A stretch of 64,000 nucleotides of DNA from Sphingomonas naphthae (GCF_028607085.1 NZ_CP117411.1:744001-808000), one strand, 5' to 3'. Positions 53,994-62,427 are shown, counted from the stretch's first letter. Numbers and translations are program-made. The notes: a model not told the origin generated them from the sequence alone.

Positions 53994-55327
53994 GCCGCGA
54001 CTCCCTCGAAAGCGGGCGCCATCAGCCGCTTCCACTCGCGGTAGATCGGCTGATATTGCATCTCGCTCTGGAGCTTGAACGGGCCGGTCAGCGAGGCGTC
54101 GGCCGCGATCCCCGCGCCCGCCGCCGCCGCATCGGCGCCGTCGCCCAGCAAGGTCGCGCCGCGATCGTAGCCGCGCTGGTAGCCGGCGCCCGTCGCCGCC
54201 AGCCCCGCCTGCATTTCCTCATAGATCGCCGTGTCGTCGGGCGTGGCGAGGCCCGAGACGTTGAAGAAATCCTCATGCTGGCGGATGCGCAGCGCGCGGC
54301 TCTCGGCCGGCTCGCCGATGGGGGCGAGCGAGAACATCCGCATCTCGGTGGTGTTCACGTCGATCGGGCGGATCACCCGCAGGATCAGCGATTCACTGTC
54401 CGCCAGCTGCACGTTCGGGAACAGCACGAGGTTGCGGAAGTTGAGCATCCACTGCGCCCGGTGCGCGCCGACCCGCGCCACCAGCGCCTCGATATCGTCG
54501 TAGAGCGGCTTCTGCTCGGGCGTCATGTTGGTGATCCACACCGCGCCATGGCCGTGACTGAACTGGAGCGCGCCCGCCTCCGCCCCCACGCTGCGGCTGA
54601 AATCGCGCGAGCGGATCTTCGACAGGTCGGATGCGCGGGCGTTGCGCTGGGTCACGATCTGCATGAAGCTCTGGTGCGCCGAGGTCAGGTGATAGGGGTC
54701 CATCCCGTTCTCGACCTGCATCTTCCAATTGGCGCCATAGGTGTAGACGGTGCGGCCCGGCACCAGCTCCATGCCGTTCGCGCCCTGATCCATCACCAGA
54801 TCGATCAGCGCGCGCGCCCCGCCCAGATAGTCGGCCAGCGGCGGCACGTCGGCCGAAAGGCTGCCGAAGATCAGCCCGCGATAGCTTTCCAGGCGGGCGA
54901 GCGGCGCCAGATCATAATCCTCGCCATCGAACTGCGGCGGCAGGTGGCCGGTGGATTTGTCCTTCACGCTCTTCAGCTTGCCGTCCGGCGCATAGCTCCA
55001 GCTGTGATAGGGGCAGACGAACAGGCGGGAATTGCCGCATTCGCGTGTCGTCAGCCGCGCGCCCTTGTGGCGGCAACTGTTGAGGAAACCGTGGAGCGTG
55101 CCGGCCTTGTCGCGCGTCACCAGCACCGGCTGGCGGCCGATCCAGCTGGCGATATAATCGTTCGGCCTTGCCACCTGCCCCTCGAAGGCGAGGAACACCC
55201 ACGTCCGCTCGAAGATGTGGGTCATCTCCAGATCGAAGATTTCGGGCGAGGTGAAAACGTCGCGGTGGACCTTGAACAGCCCGTCCTCGGGGCGATCGAC
55301 CACCAGTTTGTCGATGATCGCGTTCAC
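53990..55327 (-). CDS. Ring-hydroxylating dioxygenase alpha subunit (BenA/AntA-like)
   Basis: Rieske non-heme iron oxygenase of 445 residues. The [2Fe-2S] ligands lie in CRHKGARL and CPYHSW (C-X-H ... C-X2-H) near residues 84-105. The mononuclear iron site is DPYHLTSAHQSF near residue 206. FERTWVFLAFEGQVARPNDY is typical of the benzoate/anthranilate group. It needs a reductase, which is not encoded nearby. The start is GTG 55327 overlapping the aldolase stop (GTGA). The long frame beyond it is inside the aldolase gene. Confidence 0.92.
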   Translation of the reverse strand: MNAIIDKLVVDRPEDGLFKVHRDVFTSPEIFDLEMTHIFERTWVFLAFEGQVARPNDYIASWIGRQPVLVTRDKAGTLHGFLNSCRHKGARLTTRECGNSRLFVCPYHSWSYAPDGKLKSVKDKSTGHLPPQFDGEDYDLAPLARLESYRGLIFGSLSADVPPLADYLGGARALIDLVMDQGANGMELVPGRTVYTYGANWKMQVENGMDPYHLTSAHQSFMQIVTQRNARASDLSKIRSRDFSRSVGAEAGALQFSHGHGAVWITNMTPEQKPLYDDIEALVARVGAHRAQWMLNFRNLVLFPNVQLADSESLILRVIRPIDVNTTEMRMFSLAPIGEPAESRALRIRQHEDFFNVSGLATPDDTAIYEEMQAGLAATGAGYQRGYDRGATLLGDGADAAAAGAGIAADASLTGPFKLQSEMQYQPIYREWKRLMAPAFEGVAA

Positions 55328-56097
55328 CGGGCGTAATCCGATCCGGCGCGGTCGAGCAGGCGCATCTGCGCGGCGAGGTGCATCGTGGCATCCTTCAGGC
55401 GATTGCGGTTGATCTGGGCGTGGGTGAGGGCGGCGGTCTCGGGATCGACGAGGCGCACCCGCCCGCCGATCGCGCTCTGGACCGCGAGGGCCTGCGCGGC
55501 GCAGGCGACCTCGATATAATGCATGTCGTACAGCGCCTCGGCGACGGTGCGGCCGGTGGTCAGCACGCCGTGGTTGGCCATCATCAAGGTGGTGTTGCCG
55601 GCCAGCGCCGCCACCATCCGGTTGCCCTCTTCGGGGGCGAGGGCGAGGCCGCCATATTCGTCGAAATAGCCAAGCCGGCCGATGAAGCGAAGGCAATCCT
55701 GGCTGAGCGGCAGCAGGCGATTCTCCTCCGCGCAGGCCAGCGCCGTGGCGTGCGGCGGGTGGAGGTGCATCACGCAGGGCAGATCGGGGAAGGCGGCATG
55801 GACCCGCGAGTGGATGGTGAAGGCGGTCGGCTCCCACATCCCCTCGCCCCGGATCAGCGCGCCATCCAGAGCGACGACGATCAGATTGCTGGCGGTCACC
55901 TCGCAGAAGAGCAGGCCATGCGGCTTCAGCAGGAAATGATCGGTGCCGGGGATGGCGCAGGACAGGTGGTTCCAGATACCGTCGTCCAGCCCCTCCAGCG
56001 CGAGGATGCGATAGGCGGCGGCCAGCTCGACCCGCACCTGCCATTCGCCCGGCAGCATCTCGCGGCGGGCGACGGTCGCGGGGTCGGGGGTGGACAT
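55324..56097 (-). CDS. Class II aldolase/adducin family protein
   Basis: A 257-residue zinc-dependent aldolase or decarboxylase: YRILALEGLDDGIWNHLSCA, HFLLKPHGLLFCEVTASN, VMHLHPPHATALAC (metal His pair) and NHGVLTTGRTVAEALYDM (third His). Catalyses retro-aldol cleavage of a hydroxyacid or sugar acid; the substrate is not indicated. It overlaps the Rieske alpha gene and is separated by 72 bp from the hydroxyacid oxidase gene. Confidence 0.88.
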   Translation of the reverse strand: MSTPDPATVARREMLPGEWQVRVELAAAYRILALEGLDDGIWNHLSCAIPGTDHFLLKPHGLLFCEVTASNLIVVALDGALIRGEGMWEPTAFTIHSRVHAAFPDLPCVMHLHPPHATALACAEENRLLPLSQDCLRFIGRLGYFDEYGGLALAPEEGNRMVAALAGNTTLMMANHGVLTTGRTVAEALYDMHYIEVACAAQALAVQSAIGGRVRLVDPETAALTHAQINRNRLKDATMHLAAQMRLLDRAGSDYAR

Positions 56098-56169
56098 GAG
56101 GGCGGGCTCCGGTGGTCGATCGAAACCGATGTGCCGATTTCTCCGCCTAACGGGTAACGCGCCTCCTAT

Positions 56170-57282
56170 TTATCCACCAGATGGATATTCGCGCCAGTCG
56201 TGGATGCCGAGTTGAATGGTCGCCCCGAGCAGATCGTCGCGCATGCCGGCTACCAGCTTGACTGGCCCGCCCGGCCCTAGCGCCGCCGCATAGAGCATCG
56301 CCTTGCCGACCAGCGCCATCGTCGCCCCCGCCGCCAGCAGCCGCGCGACATCCTCGCCGCTCGTCACGCCGCCATCCGCCAGCAGCGGGAATTCCGGGCC
56401 GACGGCGGCGCGGATCGCGGGGAGCATGGTGATCGCGGCGGGCAGGCTGGCCAGCTGCCGGCCGCCATGGTTGGAGACGACCACGCCGTCCACGCCGAGG
56501 CCGGCGGCGCGCACCACATCGTCGGGGTCGAGGAGGCCCTTCACCACCAGCGCGCCTTTCCAGCGGCGGCGGAGCGCGGCGATCGTGTCCCAGTCTGTCG
56601 TGGCGCTGCTCTGCGCGCGCATCATCTCGATCAGCGATCCGCCGCCGGCCGGGGCGGAGGGGGCGAGGTTGCGGAAGCCCGGCACCCCGCCGCGCGCCAT
56701 CGTCAGCGCCCAGCGCGGCCGCAGCGCCATGTCGAGCAGCAGGCGCGGCCGGGGGCGGGGCGGGAAGGAAAAGCCGTTGGCCACGTCGCGCGGGCGGCGG
56801 CCCGGCACGGGCGTATCGACGGTCACGATCAGCGTCGTGATCCCCAGCGCCTCGGCGCGGCCGATCAGATGTTCGGTGATCGCCGGATCGCGCCCGATAT
56901 AGAGTTGCAGCCACAGCGATCGGCCGGCGACGGGGGCCAGCGTCTCCATGCTCGTCGTCGCGGCGGTGGAGAGGGCATAGGGGATGCCTGCCGCCGCCGC
57001 CGCGCGGGCCAGCGCCGCGTCGGTGCCCGGCCCGACCAGATTGGCGAGCCCCATCGGCGCCACCGCGAACGGCGCGGCATAGGTCTCGCCGAACAGGGTG
57101 ACGCCCAGGTCGGGCGCGTCGATGCCGGTCAGCGCGCGGGGCAGCAGGGTCGCGGCGTCGAGCGCGGCGCGGTTGCGGCGGATGCCACCCTCGTCGCCGG
57201 CGCCGCCGTCGATGAAGTCGAACACGAAGCGGGGCAGGCGGCGGCGGGCGGCCGCGCGCAGGCCCGGTCCGGTCAGGACCAC
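56170..57282 (-). CDS. FMN-dependent alpha-hydroxy acid oxidase/dehydrogenase
   Basis: A 370-residue (beta/alpha)8 flavoprotein of the LldD/glycolate oxidase family: LPRFVFDFIDGGAGDEG, APFAVAPMGLANLVGPGTD, LQLYIGRD, VTVDTPVPGRRPRDV, GALVVKGLLDPDDV, VVSNHGGRQLASLPA (catalytic His) and LADGGVTSGEDV. Oxidises L-2-hydroxy acids to 2-oxo acids. The start is taken at GTG 57282, which overlaps the stop of the dehydrogenase gene; GTG 57324 would add 14 unconserved residues and is possible. Confidence 0.9.
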   Translation of the reverse strand: MVLTGPGLRAAARRRLPRFVFDFIDGGAGDEGGIRRNRAALDAATLLPRALTGIDAPDLGVTLFGETYAAPFAVAPMGLANLVGPGTDAALARAAAAAGIPYALSTAATTSMETLAPVAGRSLWLQLYIGRDPAITEHLIGRAEALGITTLIVTVDTPVPGRRPRDVANGFSFPPRPRPRLLLDMALRPRWALTMARGGVPGFRNLAPSAPAGGGSLIEMMRAQSSATTDWDTIAALRRRWKGALVVKGLLDPDDVVRAAGLGVDGVVVSNHGGRQLASLPAAITMLPAIRAAVGPEFPLLADGGVTSGEDVARLLAAGATMALVGKAMLYAAALGPGGPVKLVAGMRDDLLGATIQLGIHDWREYPSGG

Positions 57283-58304
57283 CGCTGGACCCAAGCCTCC
57301 GCGATCTCCGGATTGCGCGTGCACGGCGGCAGCTCGCCCGCCAGCACCGCCTGCACATTGGCCAGCAACAGCTTGGGCATCGCCTCGATCGAATCGCGCG
57401 TATGGCTCAGCATGTGCTGCGTCAGGATGGCGTTGGGTAGATCGCGCAGCGGGCTGTCGGCGGGCAGCGGCTCCACCTCGAACACGTCGAGCGCGGCGCG
57501 CATCTGGGTCCGAGCGGCGAGGATTTCGGCCAGCGCCGCCTCGTCCACCAGCCCCCCGCGCGAGGTGTTGACGAACAGACAGTCGGGTTTCAGCCGCGCC
57601 AGACGCGCGGCATGGAACATATGCCGGGTCGAGGGGTTGAGCGCGGCCAGCACCATCAGGATGTCGGCTGCGGCGACCACTTCGTCGAGCGCGGCGAAGC
57701 GCACGCCCTCGGGCGCCGTATCCGGCACGGTGCGGGTGTGGATCAGGATATCGACGCCCCAGCCCGCCAGCTTGCGCACGACCGCCTTGGCGATGTCGCC
57801 ATAGCCGATGATCCCGATCGTCTTGCCCGCCACCATCCGCGCGCGCGGCGGCATGGCGCGGGGAATGTCGCGGCGGAGGACGGCCTCGGTTCCGGACAGG
57901 TCGTACCAGGCGGCGAGCATCAGCAAGATCGTCGCCTCGGCCGTGCTTTCGGTGTTTTCGCGCGCCTGCCCGTTGGCGATCAGGATGCCGCGCGCGGTGA
58001 CGCCGGGCGCGTCGAACCCCTCGAAGCCGGTGAAGGGCGACACCAGCGCGCGCAGCTTCGGCCAGTCGGCCAGATCGTCGCCCGATACCGCCAGATGCCC
58101 CGCCGCGATCAGCACGTCGGCCTCCGCCCGCACCGCCGGCTCGATCGCGTCGAGCGCGGCCACGAGATGGACGGTGGCCCCGCCCGCCTCCAGCGCGTCG
58201 ATCGCGGGGCGGAAGATCGTGCGCAGCAACGGCTTGTCGAACACCACCGCCACCGTGCGGCCCGCCGACGGGTCGAGAGGCGCGGCGCTCATCGATGACA
58301 CCAT
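57273..58304 (-). CDS. D-2-hydroxyacid dehydrogenase family protein
   Basis: A 343-residue NAD-dependent enzyme of the PGDH family: the catalytic Arg/Glu/His set is in VNTSRGGLVDEAAL, DVFEVEPLPADSPL and ILTQHMLSHT; the cofactor loop is IGIIGYGDIAKAVVRKLAGWG. The glycine motif GYGDIA is slightly altered from GXGXXG but still matches. ATG 58304 has AGAGAGGAAG before it. First gene of the seven-gene operon down to the IclR regulator. Confidence 0.9.
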   Translation of the reverse strand: MVSSMSAAPLDPSAGRTVAVVFDKPLLRTIFRPAIDALEAGGATVHLVAALDAIEPAVRAEADVLIAAGHLAVSGDDLADWPKLRALVSPFTGFEGFDAPGVTARGILIANGQARENTESTAEATILLMLAAWYDLSGTEAVLRRDIPRAMPPRARMVAGKTIGIIGYGDIAKAVVRKLAGWGVDILIHTRTVPDTAPEGVRFAALDEVVAAADILMVLAALNPSTRHMFHAARLARLKPDCLFVNTSRGGLVDEAALAEILAARTQMRAALDVFEVEPLPADSPLRDLPNAILTQHMLSHTRDSIEAMPKLLLANVQAVLAGELPPCTRNPEIAEAWVQRWS

Positions 58305-58354
58305 CTTCCTCTCTCCCCTTTTCCTGCGAACGCTGAAAGGCGAACGCCCGGATA

Positions 58355-58368
58355 TTATCGGCCGATAA
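58355..58368. promoter_or_regulatory. Perfect 14-bp palindrome, candidate operator
   Basis: TTATCGGCCGATAA is its own reverse complement. It lies in the 208-bp region between the divergent hydroxyacid dehydrogenase and MarR-like genes, 51 bp before the former. It is a candidate binding site for the MarR-like or IclR regulator. Confidence 0.45.
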
Positions 58369-58512
58369 GACGCGCAGCCTTAGGCTGTGGCGAGGCTATC
58401 CGCTAGGTGGAGGAGTCTGGGGCACAGCCGTATCCGGCCGGGACATTGCGGCCCTAAGGCATTGAGATGCTATCGCTTGTCAGCGACGTGATGCGCGTTA
58501 ACACATTCCACG

Positions 58513-59403
58513 ATGCGATATGACACCCCCGCCACGCCCCGGCTCCTGCTGATCGTCGACGATGCCTTGGGCGCGATCGAGGGCGAGGCCCTGGCGGCGG
58601 CGGCGCGCGCGGATGTCCAGACCGTCTGGATCGGCGAGCCCTGCCCTGCCTTCGGTGCGGGCAAGTTCGATGCGGTGGCGGCCTACATCACGGAGGACGC
58701 CGGGCTGGCGTTGCACACCGTCATCGAGGCGATGGATCGGGCGGCGGAAGAGGGGCAGGGGGGCATCCTCGTTATCCCGCCGCCCCTGTTCGATCTCGCG
58801 TTGAGGCTGGCCCCGCATCCCGATATCGCGCTGGTGGCCCAGGGTGATACGCTCGGCCAGGCGGCGGCGCTGGGGCTCGCGCTGGCCCGCCGCCCGGTTG
58901 GCCTGGCCCAGGATTCGCCACCCAGCTTTCTGCGCGAGGAACGGCCATCGGCCGATCTGCGCCGGCTGAGCGAGGAGGCGGCGCGTATCGCCCAGATGCT
59001 GGCCTCGCTCGCCGGCACCAGCTGGGGGCCGATCGCCGAGCATTACAATCTGTCGGCGAAACCGCTGCCGCCTGATCCGCAGCGCCTGCGCGCCATGATC
59101 CACCAACGCCGCCTGCGTGATCGCTTCTTCGCGACCGACCTGTTCGCGGACCCCGCGTGGGACATGCTGCTCGATCTGATGGCAGCGCGGCTGGAGCGGG
59201 TGAACGTCTCGGTCTCCAGCCTGTGCATCGCCGCCGCCGTGCCGCCGACCACGGCGCTGCGCTGGATCAAGTCGCTGGAGACCGAGGGGCTGGTCGATCG
59301 GGTCGCCGACCCGGAGGACCAGCGTCGCATCTTCATCGTGTTGAGCGACGAGGGCTATGATCGGATGTGCGCCTATCTCTCGGCGGTGGACGCGCGCCGC
59401 TGA
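58513..59403 (+). CDS. MarR-like winged-helix regulator with N-terminal sensor-like domain
   Basis: A 296-residue protein common in style among sphingomonads. The C-terminal 110 residues form a MarR/winged-helix domain (LRDRFFATDLFADPAWDML, PPTTALRWIKSLETEGLVDRV, DPEDQRRIFIVLSDEGYDRM). The first 130 residues look like an alpha/beta fold (LLLIVDDALGAIEGEALAAAA) without the phospho-acceptor pattern of a true receiver. It diverges from the catabolic operon at 58304, and so is its likely regulator. ATG 58513 has no clear ribosome site. Confidence 0.83.
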   Translation: MRYDTPATPRLLLIVDDALGAIEGEALAAAARADVQTVWIGEPCPAFGAGKFDAVAAYITEDAGLALHTVIEAMDRAAEEGQGGILVIPPPLFDLALRLAPHPDIALVAQGDTLGQAAALGLALARRPVGLAQDSPPSFLREERPSADLRRLSEEAARIAQMLASLAGTSWGPIAEHYNLSAKPLPPDPQRLRAMIHQRRLRDRFFATDLFADPAWDMLLDLMAARLERVNVSVSSLCIAAAVPPTTALRWIKSLETEGLVDRVADPEDQRRIFIVLSDEGYDRMCAYLSAVDARR

Positions 59404-59444
59404 TCGCGGCATGGTCGCAAACGACACGGTTTCAGCGAGGCCCC

Positions 59445-59567
59445 ATGAACCTGCCCCCCTTTCGCACAGCCGCGATCCTCTTCATGATCCCGATCCTCGC
59501 TTATGTCGCGCTGGCGCTCTACGTCTGGTGGCCTTGGCCGTGGAGCGTATCGATCGCTGCCTTCTGA
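59445..59567 (+). CDS. Small hypothetical membrane protein
   Basis: A 40-residue reading frame with one hydrophobic helix (RTAAILFMIPILAYVALALY) followed by the Trp-rich end VWWPWPWSVSIAAF. It has a GAGG ribosome site four to five bases before ATG 59445. No family is recognised. It lies between the MarR-like gene and tRNA-Val on the same strand. Coding status is inferred from composition and start signals only. Confidence 0.5.
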   Translation: MNLPPFRTAAILFMIPILAYVALALYVWWPWPWSVSIAAF

Positions 59568-59622
59568 CGCGAAAAGGGGGTGACCCGTGGCCGCCCGGAT
59601 GCTACCGGCGCGGTCCCTTCGG

Positions 59623-59698
59623 GGGCGCTTAGCTCAGTTGGTAGAGCATCTCGTTTACACCGAGAGGGTCGGCGGTTCGAGCCCGTCAGCGCCCACCA
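59623..59698 (+). tRNA. tRNA-Val (anticodon TAC)
   Basis: A 76-nt cloverleaf: acceptor GGGCGCT/AGCGCCC, D-arm GCTC...GAGC, anticodon stem TCTCG/CGAGA with loop TTTACAC (anticodon TAC reading GUA), and T-arm with TTCGAGC loop. The 3' CCA is encoded. Discriminator A. A weak promoter-like pair GTGACC-N17-TACCGG lies upstream. Confidence 0.96.
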
Positions 59699-59757
59699 GA
59701 CAACCGGGATGGGTCGCGCCCGGCGTCCAGGCCCGAGGCCGGAAACTTTCCCGATCC

Positions 59758-60468
59758 TTACGCGGCTTCGCGCGGCCGTACCGTCAGTTTCTCGATCTGC
59801 TTCGAATTGATCGTGCACTGGATGATGCGGTTCACATATACGCCCGGCGTGTGGATGCAGTCGGGATCGAAGCTGCCGACCGGCACGATCTCCTCGGCCT
59901 CCACGATCGTCACCTTGCCGGCGGTGGCCATCATCGGGTTGAAGTTGCGCGCGGTCTTGCGGAACATAAGGTTGCCGGCCTCGTCGGCCTTCCACGCCTT
60001 CACGATCGCAAGATCGGCCTTCAGCCACGTCTCGCGCACATAGTCCTCGCCGTCGAACGTCTCGACCGGCTTGCCCTCGGCCACGACCGTACCCACGCCC
60101 GTCTTGGTGTAGAAGGCCGGGATGCCCGCCCCGCCGGCACGGATGCGCTCGGCAAGCGTCCCCTGCGGGGTCAGTTCCAGCTCCAGTTCGCCCGACAGAT
60201 ATTGCTTCTCGAACAATTTGTTCTCGCCGACGTAGGACGAGATCATCTTGGCGACCTGGCGGGTCTCCAGCAGCATCCACAGGCCGAAGCCATCGGCGCC
60301 GGCATTGTTGGAGATGACCGTCAGCCCCTTGGTGCCCGCCGCGCGGATCGCGGGGATCAGGCTCTCGGGATTGCCCGACAGGCCGAAGCCGCCCGACATG
60401 ATCGTCATGCCATCGAACAGCACGCCTTCCAGCGCGGCTTCGGGGCTGTCGTAGATCTTGCTGGCCAT
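59758..60468 (-). CDS. scoA: 3-oxoacid CoA-transferase subunit A
   Basis: The alpha subunit of succinyl-CoA:3-ketoacid CoA-transferase (236 residues). Family blocks: VLFDGMTIMSGGFGLSGNPE, ISNNAGADGFGLWMLLETRQ, SYVGENKLFEKQYLSGELEL, PAFYTKTGVGT and GKVTIVEAEEIVPVGSFDPD. It should activate acetoacetate to acetoacetyl-CoA with subunit B. Subunit B, which carries the catalytic Glu, is not adjacent: downstream lie a tRNA and an unrelated gene. ATG 60468 has GAGAGGA at 8 nt. Confidence 0.92.
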   Translation of the reverse strand: MASKIYDSPEAALEGVLFDGMTIMSGGFGLSGNPESLIPAIRAAGTKGLTVISNNAGADGFGLWMLLETRQVAKMISSYVGENKLFEKQYLSGELELELTPQGTLAERIRAGGAGIPAFYTKTGVGTVVAEGKPVETFDGEDYVRETWLKADLAIVKAWKADEAGNLMFRKTARNFNPMMATAGKVTIVEAEEIVPVGSFDPDCIHTPGVYVNRIIQCTINSKQIEKLTVRPREAA

Positions 60469-60546
60469 GGCGCGTCCTCTCCGGGCGGTGACGATTCGGC
60501 AGGTTCCTTAGCGTGCCCCGACGGTGCTGAATATGGGGTGCGTTCA

Positions 60547-60675
60547 ATCCTCCACGGCACGGGGAGGTGGCAGCCCGAAGGGCTGAAAGGGGGGAGGTTC
60601 ACGCCGAAGCAGAGCGTGTGTGGCAAGCCCCTCCACCATGCTGCGCATGGTTCCCCTCCCCGTGCCGGGGAGGAT
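60547..60675. repeat. Inverted-repeat element between scoA and rlmE
   Basis: 21-nt ends at 60547-60567 and 60655-60675 (ATCCTCC-CGGCACGGGGAGG type) are inverted with one mismatch. Inner palindromes such as CAGCCCGAAGGGCTG are also present. Its 129-bp length and ends make it a MITE- or REP-like element, of a family distinct from those at 22, 28, 29 and 36 kb. Confidence 0.75.
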
Positions 60676-60682
60676 CATATCG

Positions 60683-61369
60683 TCATCCCTCGTCGGGCGG
60701 GATCGCCGGCACGCCCTTGAAGCCCTGCGCGATCACATACCATTCGGACGAATCCTTGCGGCTCGCCGGCGGCTTGGCGTGCTTCACCGTCGTGAACAGG
60801 CGTTTCAGCAGCGCGACCAGATCATTGTCCGCGCCGCCGGCCAGCACCTTGGCCAAGAAGGCGCCGCCCGGCCGCAGCACGTCCGACGCGAAATAGGCGC
60901 CCGCCTCGACCAGACCCATCGTGCGGAGGTGATCGGTCTGGGCGTGGCCGACCGTGTTGGCCGCCATGTCCGACATCACCAGATCGGCCTTGCCGCCCAT
61001 CGTTTCCGCCAGCAGGGCGGGGGCGGCGTCGTCCATGAAGTCCATCTCGAAGATGGTGACCCCGTCGATCGGATCGACCGGCAGCAGATCGATGCCCACG
61101 ATCGCCGCCTTGGGCACGCGCCGGCGCACCACCTGCGCCCAGCCACCGGGCGCGATGCCGAGATCGATCACGCGGGTGACGCCCTTGAGCAGCGCGAACC
61201 GCTCGTCCAGTTCGAGCAACTTATAGGCCGCGCGGCTGCGATAGCCCTCGGCCTTGGCACGGCGGACGTAGGGGTCGTTCAACTGGCGCTCGAGCCACCG
61301 GGCGGAGGCGGCGGTACGGTTGCGCGCGGTCTTGACGCGCACATGGCCGCGAGTGGGGGTACGGCTCAC
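60683..61369 (-). CDS. rlmE: 23S rRNA 2'-O-ribose U2552 methyltransferase RlmE
   Basis: A 228-residue SAM-dependent methyltransferase of the FtsJ/RrmJ family. SAM site VIDLGIAPGGWAQV; catalytic K-D-K-E candidates in RAAYKLLE, VMSDMAAN, FLAKVLAGG and SSEWYVIAQG. N-terminal 20 residues are basic. The start is GTG 61369, overlapping the Ppx/GppA stop as GTGA. It modifies the A-loop of 23S rRNA during 50S maturation. Confidence 0.94.
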   Translation of the reverse strand: MSRTPTRGHVRVKTARNRTAASARWLERQLNDPYVRRAKAEGYRSRAAYKLLELDERFALLKGVTRVIDLGIAPGGWAQVVRRRVPKAAIVGIDLLPVDPIDGVTIFEMDFMDDAAPALLAETMGGKADLVMSDMAANTVGHAQTDHLRTMGLVEAGAYFASDVLRPGGAFLAKVLAGGADNDLVALLKRLFTTVKHAKPPASRKDSSEWYVIAQGFKGVPAIPPDEG

Positions 61370-62427
61370 CAGACGTGTCCGTCACGCGCCATCAGCAGGC
61401 GCAATATGCCCTCGCGGATGCCGCGATCGGCGACGGAGAGGCGTTCGGCAGGCCATATGTCCATGATCGTATCCAATATCGCGCAGCCGGCGACGACGAG
61501 GTCGGCGCGTTCGTTGCCGATGCAGGCGAGGGCCGCCCGCTCGGCGATGCTCATTTCCGACAGGCGGGTGGTGATATCGCGCATCGCGGCGGCCGGCACC
61601 ACCAGCCCGTCGATCGCGCGCCGGTCATAGCTGGCGAGGCCGAGATGCACGCTGGCCAGCGTCGTGACCGTGCCGCTGGTGCCCAGCAGCCGGCCCGGCG
61701 TGGCGCCCATCTCGGCCAGCCGCGCGGTGAAGGGGGCGAAGGCGTTCGCCACCACGTCGCGCATCCGGCCATAGGCGGCCAGCCGATCCTCGACCGTGCC
61801 GCCGCCGTGCGGCTCCGATTCGGCGAGCGACACCACGCCCCACGGCGCGGAAAACCAGTCGATCACCGCCGGCGGGCCCTCGGCGCCGTCGAGCAGGATC
61901 AATTCGGTCGATCCGCCGCCGATGTCGAACACCAGCGCCGGCCCGTCGCCGGGCTCCAGCACCGCATGGCAGCCGGTGACGGCCAGCCGCGCTTCCTGTT
62001 CGGCCGAGATGATCTCCAGCGCGATGCCGGTCTCGGCATGGACCCGCGCGGCGAAATCCCGGCCGTTGTCCGCGCGGCGGCAGGCTTCGGTCGCGACCGA
62101 GCGGACCAGCGAGACATGACGGCGGACGAGCTTCTCGGCGCAGATCTTCAGGGCGGCGACGGCGCGGTCCATCGCCGCGTCGCTCAGCCGGCCGGTGGCG
62201 GACAGGCCCTCGCCCAGCCGCACGATGCGCGAGAAGGCATCGACCACGACGAAGCCGTCGGCCGAGGGCCGCGCGATCAGCAGCCGGCAATTGTTGGTGC
62301 CCAGGTCCAGCGCCGCATAGGTCCGCCGGAAAGGGGCCTGTGGGCGCGGTTTCCGCCCCGCCCGTTGCGCCACGCCGCCCGGCTTTCCCGCCGGGGGCGC
62401 CGCAGCCTTCGCCGGCCGCTCCGCCAT
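61366..62427 (-). CDS. Ppx/GppA family exopolyphosphatase / pppGpp phosphatase
   Basis: A 353-residue ASKHA-fold phosphatase: ALDLGTNNCRLLIARP near residues 39-54, GEGLSATGRLSDAAMDRAV, SVATEACRRADNG, VFDIGGGSTELILLD and LLGTSGTVTTLASVH. Whether it acts on polyphosphate or pppGpp cannot be told from sequence; the short length without an HD domain resembles the compact alphaproteobacterial form. A basic Pro/Ala-rich leader of about 35 residues precedes the fold. It overlaps rlmE by four bases. Confidence 0.9.
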   Translation of the reverse strand: MAERPAKAAAPPAGKPGGVAQRAGRKPRPQAPFRRTYAALDLGTNNCRLLIARPSADGFVVVDAFSRIVRLGEGLSATGRLSDAAMDRAVAALKICAEKLVRRHVSLVRSVATEACRRADNGRDFAARVHAETGIALEIISAEQEARLAVTGCHAVLEPGDGPALVFDIGGGSTELILLDGAEGPPAVIDWFSAPWGVVSLAESEPHGGGTVEDRLAAYGRMRDVVANAFAPFTARLAEMGATPGRLLGTSGTVTTLASVHLGLASYDRRAIDGLVVPAAAMRDITTRLSEMSIAERAALACIGNERADLVVAGCAILDTIMDIWPAERLSVADRGIREGILRLLMARDGHVW

